Shown piece after piece: positions 59,194 to 64,000 of a stretch of DNA of 64,000 bases. Both the position numbers and the translations under genes were made by a program. Position 1 is the first letter of the stretch. Every line of letters begins with the position of its first letter. The DNA lies in NCBI RefSeq assembly GCF_000373105.1, contig NZ_KB890419.1, positions 1 through 64,000 of the forward strand, read 5' to 3'. This DNA comes from Neolewinella persica DSM 23188. GTDB lineage: Bacteria > Bacteroidota > Bacteroidia > Chitinophagales > Saprospiraceae. The notes under the pieces are model-generated. The model was not told the origin of the DNA. It searched no databases and worked only from the letters and a program-made list of their open reading frames with translations.

Positions 59194-61938
59194 TTGCCGC
59201 TAAAAGTCTTCTTGTCCATACTCCTGCTAGTGCTGCCAGCGAGCGGGGGCGGTCTGTGGAGCCAGGAAAGCCTTTCCTTTCCGAAGGTGCATGCGTTTAC
59301 GACCAATACTTATGGTGGTGGCAACCAAAACTGGGACATCGCCCAGGGGGAGAACGGTTTGCTGTACGTAGCAAATACCTCCGGAGTCCTGAAGTACAAC
59401 GGCGTTAACTGGACGACCCTTTCCTTGCCCGGGAATCCTACCGTACGTTCCCTTGCGGTAACTGAAGCCCGACTATATGCTGGTGGCTACGGCGAATTCG
59501 GCTACTTCGAAAACCCGGAAAATGCGGACCCGAAATGGATCTCTCTGGCAAGTGACCTTACCAGCCCTGACCGGAATGAGGAAATTTGGAATATTGAGCT
59601 ATTGCCTGGCGGGTCAGTTGCTTTCCAATCTTTTGGCCGCCTTTTTATTTATGATGGGTCCTCGCTTCAAACGGTCGTTCCTCCGGGGGTGATGATGTTT
59701 GCGCGGGTGTGGAAAAACGATTTGATTGTTCCCGTAACGGGGCAGGGTCTTTTTCGCTGGACGGCCGAAGAAGGCTTTTCTCTTCTGCCCGGCACTACTG
59801 AGCTTGGAGACCAGGAAGTCGTCAGTATAGTACCCTGGGAAAACGGTCTGTTACTCGGCAACGCTGACGGAATTCTATTTTGGGACGGCACCAACTTGGT
59901 GCCATGGTCAGCCACCGTAAATGCACAACTTAGGGATCGTGAAATAAACAGACTGGAGGTGCTGAAGGATCACTCTTTGGCGATCGGTACCATCACCAGC
60001 GGTTTATATATTTGTAATCCGACGAAGCAGACATTACTTCACCTTGATGAGGTTAGTTCCCTGAGTAACAATACGGTGCTATCGCTTTTTCAAAGCGCTG
60101 CCGGTAATTTGTGGGTGGGCCTGGATCGTGGCATTGATCTGATTGACCGCTCCGGAGCGATTAAGTACCCCTCCAGAATGGAGCGACCACCGGGAGCTGT
60201 CTACGCTGCGCTTCAGTATGGCGGGCGAACCTACCTGGGGACGAACCAGGGGCTCTACTGGTTAGATACCTTGCGCGCCACCCCGATGTACCACCTGATT
60301 TCCGGTACCTCCGGCCAGGTCTGGGAGCTGAGACCTACGCCTAAGGGTTTACTTTGCGGGCATAATGAAGGAACTTTTCTGATTCAGGATACCACCTCCA
60401 ACGTGATTTCTGAACGTTCGGGCGGTTGGCAAACGGTTGACTTGAAGGACGGGACCAACCGGCTGTTACAGGCGACCTACACTAACCTGCAATTACTAAC
60501 GCCCGCAATAGCCGGGTTCGAAGCCGTTGACATTCCTGGGTTCAGTGCGCCTATTCGGTACCTTAGACAAACGGGACCAAGATCTTTTCTAGCACTCCAT
60601 GGATCCAGGGGAGGATTTGTTGTCCATTTAAGCGAGGACTACCTGCGGGTCATTAGCACAGACACCTTAGGGGAGCCATCGTTGATCAAGGCTGGAATGG
60701 TTGCCTTCCATGACACGATACTGGTTCAGAACAACGAAGCAATCTACCATTTTAAAGAAGGGAAGCTGGAAAAAATAGCTGCTTTTCGCGGGGTCCCGCT
60801 TGAGCGAGGCAACTATTGCCTCAAGGGGGAGGAGCGCACCAATGAGTGGTTTGTTTATCAGCCTGACCGGGTCAGGGTATATCGAGGGAGCAGTCAGATA
60901 GCCGAAATGCCATTGCGCCTAAGGTATCCCTTCCCCGTTATTCTTCCCTGGAAAGACAACAAGTACCTGTTCTTACTCGAAGAAGGCTTTGCGGAGGTAG
61001 AGGTGTCAAAAGAGGAAGGCCCATTTCCCGGCCTGCTCTTACAATCTGCCTGCCGAACGAACCTGGATTGGCGCGTGTTGGAAACCAGCGATGCACTACC
61101 GGAACTCCATTATGCGAATAATGACCTGCACTTCTCGTTTGCACTTCCAGTATTTGACCGGCCGGTTCGTTACCGGAGCAGGTTGGTCGGATACTCCGCC
61201 GAAGACTGGTCGGCGTGGTCCTCACTGGGAGAGCGCGAGTTCACCAGTCTGCCAGCAGGTAATTACCGATTTGAAGTAGAGGCGAACTGGTTTGGCACAA
61301 AGGCAGAACGCTCTTTTTCCATTCTGCCACCCTGGTATCTATCTAATTTTGCCTACCTGGCTTATGCACTCTTTTTAATGGTGTTGGGCCGACTACTCTA
61401 CCGGCTGCACCTGCGCCGGTTGGAAAGGCAGGCACGTCACCTTGAAGTAGTACGGAAAAGGGAATTACAACGGGAGCGCATCCTGGCCAGGAATCGGGAG
61501 CTTCGGACCGATGTAAAGCGAAAAAGTAAGGAGCTGGCGAATACAACCCTGACTTTGGCAAAGAAAAACGAAATGCTGCTGGCCCTGAAGGAGGAGTTAG
61601 CTAAAGGACATAATAACCCATCGGGAGGTATCGACCACCGAAAAGTAGGGAAGCTGATTGACCGGAACCTCAATAACAAAGAGGACTGGGCCATCTTTGA
61701 ATCTCATTTCAACGAAGTCCACGAGGCATTCCTGAAACGCCTGCGAAAAGAACATCCTGAATTGACTACGGGTGACCTCAAACTGGCGGCTTACCTGCGT
61801 ATGGACCTTAGCTCCAAAGAGATTGCTCCGCTGCTGCATATCTCGTTAAGGGGCGTAGAGAATAAGCGCTACCGGTTGCGGAAAAAACTGGGCCTGGGAG
61901 GGGACGATAATATGAATCGATATTTATTGGAATTTTAG
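59194..61938 (+). CDS. Propeller/Y_Y_Y transmembrane regulator with LuxR-type HTH
   Basis: The product has 914 residues from a TTG start, with a signal peptide (1-23). A two-component-regulator-type beta-propeller (about 25-590; GLLYVANTSGVLKYNG and NLWVGLDRGIDLIDR are typical blades) is followed by a Y_Y_Y-like beta-sandwich (about 620-710; RYRSRLVGYSAEDWSAWSSLGE). After it come one membrane helix (YLAYALFLMVLGRLLYRLHL, about 720-740), a coiled coil, and a C-terminal helix-turn-helix (LTTGDLKLAAYLRMDLSSKEIAPLLHISLRGVENKRYRL). It probably senses a ligand outside and acts on DNA or another partner inside as a one-component regulator. The giant repeat gene 169 bp downstream is a likely target. 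Confidence 0.88.
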   Translation: MPLKVFLSILLLVLPASGGGLWSQESLSFPKVHAFTTNTYGGGNQNWDIAQGENGLLYVANTSGVLKYNGVNWTTLSLPGNPTVRSLAVTEARLYAGGYGEFGYFENPENADPKWISLASDLTSPDRNEEIWNIELLPGGSVAFQSFGRLFIYDGSSLQTVVPPGVMMFARVWKNDLIVPVTGQGLFRWTAEEGFSLLPGTTELGDQEVVSIVPWENGLLLGNADGILFWDGTNLVPWSATVNAQLRDREINRLEVLKDHSLAIGTITSGLYICNPTKQTLLHLDEVSSLSNNTVLSLFQSAAGNLWVGLDRGIDLIDRSGAIKYPSRMERPPGAVYAALQYGGRTYLGTNQGLYWLDTLRATPMYHLISGTSGQVWELRPTPKGLLCGHNEGTFLIQDTTSNVISERSGGWQTVDLKDGTNRLLQATYTNLQLLTPAIAGFEAVDIPGFSAPIRYLRQTGPRSFLALHGSRGGFVVHLSEDYLRVISTDTLGEPSLIKAGMVAFHDTILVQNNEAIYHFKEGKLEKIAAFRGVPLERGNYCLKGEERTNEWFVYQPDRVRVYRGSSQIAEMPLRLRYPFPVILPWKDNKYLFLLEEGFAEVEVSKEEGPFPGLLLQSACRTNLDWRVLETSDALPELHYANNDLHFSFALPVFDRPVRYRSRLVGYSAEDWSAWSSLGEREFTSLPAGNYRFEVEANWFGTKAERSFSILPPWYLSNFAYLAYALFLMVLGRLLYRLHLRRLERQARHLEVVRKRELQRERILARNRELRTDVKRKSKELANTTLTLAKKNEMLLALKEELAKGHNNPSGGIDHRKVGKLIDRNLNNKEDWAIFESHFNEVHEAFLKRLRKEHPELTTGDLKLAAYLRMDLSSKEIAPLLHISLRGVENKRYRLRKKLGLGGDDNMNRYLLEF

Positions 61939-62107
61939 ATATGGTGAGAGCCTGTTAGCAAAAGGAATCTATACCTCTCCCCAACGGGTTCGGAAATTGT
62001 CGAAACCAGAAAAAAGGGGCCTGTGGTGTATTGGTGGTGAGGTGAATTCCTTGGCGATTTCCGGAAAATGGATCAATTTGAGCAAGACACAATTAACTGA
62101 TTCGATT

Positions 62108-64000
62108 ATGCTGAAATTTGATTTCTTCGCCTACCTGTTTTGCTGCGTAGTACTAGGAGTGTTTTCACCGGCGGTTCACGCTCAAACACCGGTAAATGAT
62201 ACCTTGCTCATTGACTTCGGAAATCGCCTTTCCCCAGGTCCCTGGAATAATATTCTGGAGCCGGCGGCTCCGGACACTACTACACTGACGAATTCGGCGG
62301 GCTTTACTACTACTTACGGTCTATCCGTATTCGACCCTTTTAACAATATTAACACAGGAGGTACGCAGGATCCAGACGCTGCCCTGGGCTTTCCGGCGAC
62401 AGCGACGGGAGACAGTTTCTTTGGTAACGTAACAACCTTCGGAGGTCAGATCCAACTGACTGGTGGGGTGGAGCTGGTGAACCTCCTACCGGGGAAAAAT
62501 TACTCCCTTACCCTTTTTGCTTCGAGAGATGCAGCGGACAACCGGGAAGCCCAGTACATTATAGAGGGCCTTACTTCGGACACCCTATATCTTGATGCTT
62601 CCGACAATGCCTCGATGGTCGTCATGTCCACAGTTCTTCCATCCGTAGATGGCCGTATTCGAATTACGGCCTCTACTGGCCCAGGTAATAATAATGCTGC
62701 GGGTTTCTATTATTTCGGTGCCATGAAAGTGGTGTACGCACACGAAGAAGTGGAGCTGCCACAGGATACTATTTTAGTGGACTTTGGCAACGTTATCTCT
62801 CCACTTCCCTGGAATAACCTCGCGGATCCCGTTGCCGGAACCATTCAGGATATGTTAAATACGGCCGGGTTCTCCTCTGCCTATGACATCAACGTTTTCG
62901 ACGCGTTTAACAACATAAATACTGGCGGGACACAAACCCCTGACGTATCACTAGGGTTTCCGGCTACTGCAACGGGAGATAGTTTCTTCGGTAATGTGAC
63001 GGAATTTGGCGGCCAGGTTCAACCTACGGGAGGGGTCGAGTTGACGGAGCTGCGCCCGGAGAAAACGTACACGCTAAGTCTCTTCGCCTCAAGGGATGCT
63101 ACCGATGTGCGGGAAGCACAGTACATAGTGGAGGGCCTTACCCGCGACACGCTTTACCTTAATGCATCTGATAACACCGGCACTATCGTTACCACAACGT
63201 TGTTCCCTGCGGCAGACAGTACCTTACGGATCACCGCTGCGCCCGGACCGAATAATAACAATGGTGCGGGTTTTTATTACCTCGGTGCCTTGCGCCTGAA
63301 CTACGATATGGAAGTACGGCCACCGATTGTCGACACCGGAGGCGATACCCTTTTGATTGATTTCGGGGACAATCTGTCGCCGATTCCCTGGAACAATGTA
63401 ACCGACCCTGCGGTGGGGATGATTCCGGACTTGCTGACCGCCAACAACGCTTCCAGTGGCATTAGCCTTATCGTTTTGGATTCCTTTAACAATATTAATC
63501 GGAATGGAACACTGAGCCCGAACCCATCTATTGGATTCCCGGGAACGGCAACCGGCGACAGCTTCTTTGGTAACGTTGCCGCCTTCAGCGGCCAAACCCA
63601 ACCAACCGGAGGAATAGAGCTTGGTAATATGGATCCGGATATACCCTATTCCTTTACCATCTTTGCCTCTCGATCAGCTTCGGACAATCGGGAAGCACAA
63701 TACGTTCTGGAAGGTTTGACGCTGGATACGATTTATCTTGATGCTGCGTCGAATGCAGACAGTGTTTCTACGGCAACCTTATATCCCAACGCGGAAGGTG
63801 AAATTCGGATCACGGCCTCTCCTGGTCCAAATAATACGAATAGTTCCGGGTTCTATTACCTTGGAGCCATCAAGGTAGGCTACGAATCCACGCCAATTAT
63901 TCCTCCCTTTGACACAATTTTAGTGGATTTTGGCGGTACAAATACTTCACCGGCACCTTGGAATAACGTGACCGACCCGGTGGCTGGTAGCATAGAGGAC
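62108..64000 (+). CDS. Giant exported repeat protein, 5' part (continues past the window)
   Basis: From the ATG at 62108 the frame is open to the last base (631 codons). A signal peptide (MLKFDFFAYLFCCVVLGVF to about residue 26) precedes near-identical repeats that begin DTLLIDFG, DTILVDFG, DTLLIDFG and DTILVDFG at 62198, 62765, 63344 and 63911: periods of 189, 193 and 189 residues. Each unit shows SPxPWNN, DPFNNINTGG, LGFPATATGDSFFGNV and LFASRDAxDxREAQYI blocks, then an Asn/Gly-rich GFYYLGA strand. The fold may be a malectin- or carbohydrate-binding-like sandwich, but I do not assign a family. It is probably a surface adhesin or S-layer-like protein. A sorting domain may lie beyond the window. 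Confidence 0.85.
   Translation, partial: MLKFDFFAYLFCCVVLGVFSPAVHAQTPVNDTLLIDFGNRLSPGPWNNILEPAAPDTTTLTNSAGFTTTYGLSVFDPFNNINTGGTQDPDAALGFPATATGDSFFGNVTTFGGQIQLTGGVELVNLLPGKNYSLTLFASRDAADNREAQYIIEGLTSDTLYLDASDNASMVVMSTVLPSVDGRIRITASTGPGNNNAAGFYYFGAMKVVYAHEEVELPQDTILVDFGNVISPLPWNNLADPVAGTIQDMLNTAGFSSAYDINVFDAFNNINTGGTQTPDVSLGFPATATGDSFFGNVTEFGGQVQPTGGVELTELRPEKTYTLSLFASRDATDVREAQYIVEGLTRDTLYLNASDNTGTIVTTTLFPAADSTLRITAAPGPNNNNGAGFYYLGALRLNYDMEVRPPIVDTGGDTLLIDFGDNLSPIPWNNVTDPAVGMIPDLLTANNASSGISLIVLDSFNNINRNGTLSPNPSIGFPGTATGDSFFGNVAAFSGQTQPTGGIELGNMDPDIPYSFTIFASRSASDNREAQYVLEGLTLDTIYLDAASNADSVSTATLYPNAEGEIRITASPGPNNTNSSGFYYLGAIKVGYESTPIIPPFDTILVDFGGTNTSPAPWNNVTDPVAGSIED

Noticed and set aside
61385-61420. 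A CTGCACCTGCGCCGG sequence like the dispersed motif
   Set aside because: It lies in a well-conserved membrane-proximal part of a gene and lacks the GGCCGCGCC half, so it is a chance match.

Overview
This window looks like chromosomal DNA from a member of the Bacteroidota, probably a Lewinella-like member of the Saprospiria (the rank is an inference). The evidence is two secreted proteins with type IX secretion (T9SS) C-terminal sorting domains, a TonB-dependent receptor, TAnnTTTG-type -7 promoter elements just upstream of many genes, a fused alpha/beta E1 dehydrogenase and a SusR-like propeller/HTH regulator. Core genes are GC-rich; two AT-rich blocks (about 1.6-5.5 kb and 7.8-9.4 kb) stand out as acquired.

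Layout. 1-10.6 kb is a mobile island. It has the end of an IS3 transposase, small phage-like genes, a broken LEA/ParB-like gene, a tight minus-strand operon of envelope proteins with a CHAP amidase-like protein, an HNH protein, and a tyrosine integrase ending next to tRNA-Val. 11-13.1 kb is a TonB receptor. 13.2-18.6 kb is minus-strand: a CBS protein, a TM2/TPR/SHOCT protein, a SpoIIE-type phosphatase, an OmpR-type regulator and its sensor kinase. 19.1-28.2 kb holds a zinc-protease lipoprotein, pyrD, lptB, an HtrA-like protease, an HD protein, a dead DUF1223 gene, lpxH and the E1 fusion. 28.3-36.1 kb has tRNA-Gln, a VPS10/BNR protein, a beta-helix T9SS protein and a repeat-rich intergenic block. 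36.1-44.9 kb has dapD, a TPR-CHAT protein coupled to a cupin, a DUF3299-like protein, an M28 peptidase, an RluA-type synthase, DinB and rsmG. 45-58.4 kb has a small membrane protein, GNAT, a Fic remnant, zwf/rpiB (divergent), HAD, a serine-hydrolase remnant, carA, eno, a DivIC/FtsB-like protein, a T9SS protein and sucD. 58.4-64 kb has a MITE, a propeller/LuxR-HTH regulator and the start of a giant repeat protein.

The most unusual content is intergenic. A motif close to GGGCGCGGCCGCAGGTGCAA occurs at least 15 times. Where it lies upstream of genes it has one fixed orientation, and it occurs twice inside reading frames. Many gaps also carry degenerate 7- or 8-nt tandem arrays. A 31-bp minisatellite appears at two loci, a 153-bp block is repeated three times, and a 236-bp MITE has perfect 16-bp ends and a 9-bp target duplication. 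Several genes (LEA/ParB-like, DUF1223, Fic, serine hydrolase) are broken or truncated, so the region shows active turnover.
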